NCBI GenBank assembly: GCA_044464175.1
Contig: JBIQLO010000223.1
Coordinates: 1-6,244 of the forward strand
DNA from: JBIQLO01 sp044464175
GTDB taxonomy: Bacteria; Planctomycetota; Phycisphaerae; Tepidisphaerales; Tepidisphaeraceae
Direction of reading: 5' to 3'
DNA length: 6,244 nucleotides
Program-made: the position numbers and the translations under genes
Shown: one piece after another, positions 6,228 to 6,244 of the stretch
Position numbering within the stretch: position 1 is the first letter of the stretch
How the letters are laid out: the number at the start of each line of letters is the position of its first letter
Notes under the pieces: model-generated
Databases searched by the model: none
The model's input: the letters and a program-made list of their open reading frames with translations, nothing else
What the model was told of the DNA's origin: nothing

Positions 6228-6244
6228 AGGTGCCCTCCCTTCCC

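Larger units (their letters stand above)
5940..6244. other. Non-coding upstream region of the 888-residue gene
   Basis: No supported gene lies in these 305 bases. The part nearest the gene (5940-6060) is the likely promoter/leader and holds the ribosome site and the candidate operator at 6044-6059. A TTGCGA and an ACAATC about 16 nt apart on the minus strand could be a weak promoter, but I would not call it. The outer part (about 6090-6230) holds two hairpins and a diverged direct repeat, typical of dispersed intergenic repeats. Confidence 0.6.

Overview
The window looks like part of a carbohydrate-use locus from a bacterium of the PVC group (Planctomycetota, Lentisphaerota or Verrucomicrobiota). 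The evidence is the GC-rich sequence, an orphan pseudopilin of the PulG-like type (GFTLVELL start, FICPD motif, C-terminal H-X-DG motif) beside a LacI-type regulator, and large secreted proteins with discoidin-like (F5/8 type C) domains. This combination is common in those phyla. The exact phylum cannot be fixed from the sequence alone.

All four genes supported here lie on the minus strand, so the locus reads from right to left. From the right: 5940-6244 is non-coding, with repeat-like hairpins at its far end and a candidate operator nearer the gene. Positions 3273-5939 encode an 888-residue secreted protein with a discoidin-like N-terminal domain and a probable glycoside-hydrolase-like barrel. 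A 121-nt gap (3152-3272) separates it from a LacI-family regulator (2072-3151). The pseudopilin (1255-2070) starts one base after the regulator's stop codon. After 44 nt, a second secreted discoidin-domain protein starts at 1210 and runs off the left edge (403 residues visible).

The regulator, pseudopilin and second discoidin protein probably form one transcription unit; the large enzyme-like gene may be separate or read through into it. A 16-mer matching at 14 of 16 positions (CAT-N-T-N-TACCAAATCC) occurs over the lacI start and again about 104 nt upstream of the 888-residue gene. At lacI it is part of a 30-bp dyad with TTGGTAA/TTACCAA arms. A simple reading is that the regulator controls itself and the upstream secreted enzyme. 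The regulator also has an unusually short linker where LacI proteins carry the hinge helix, which could go with the widely spaced half-sites. All functional assignments come from motif reading, without database searches.
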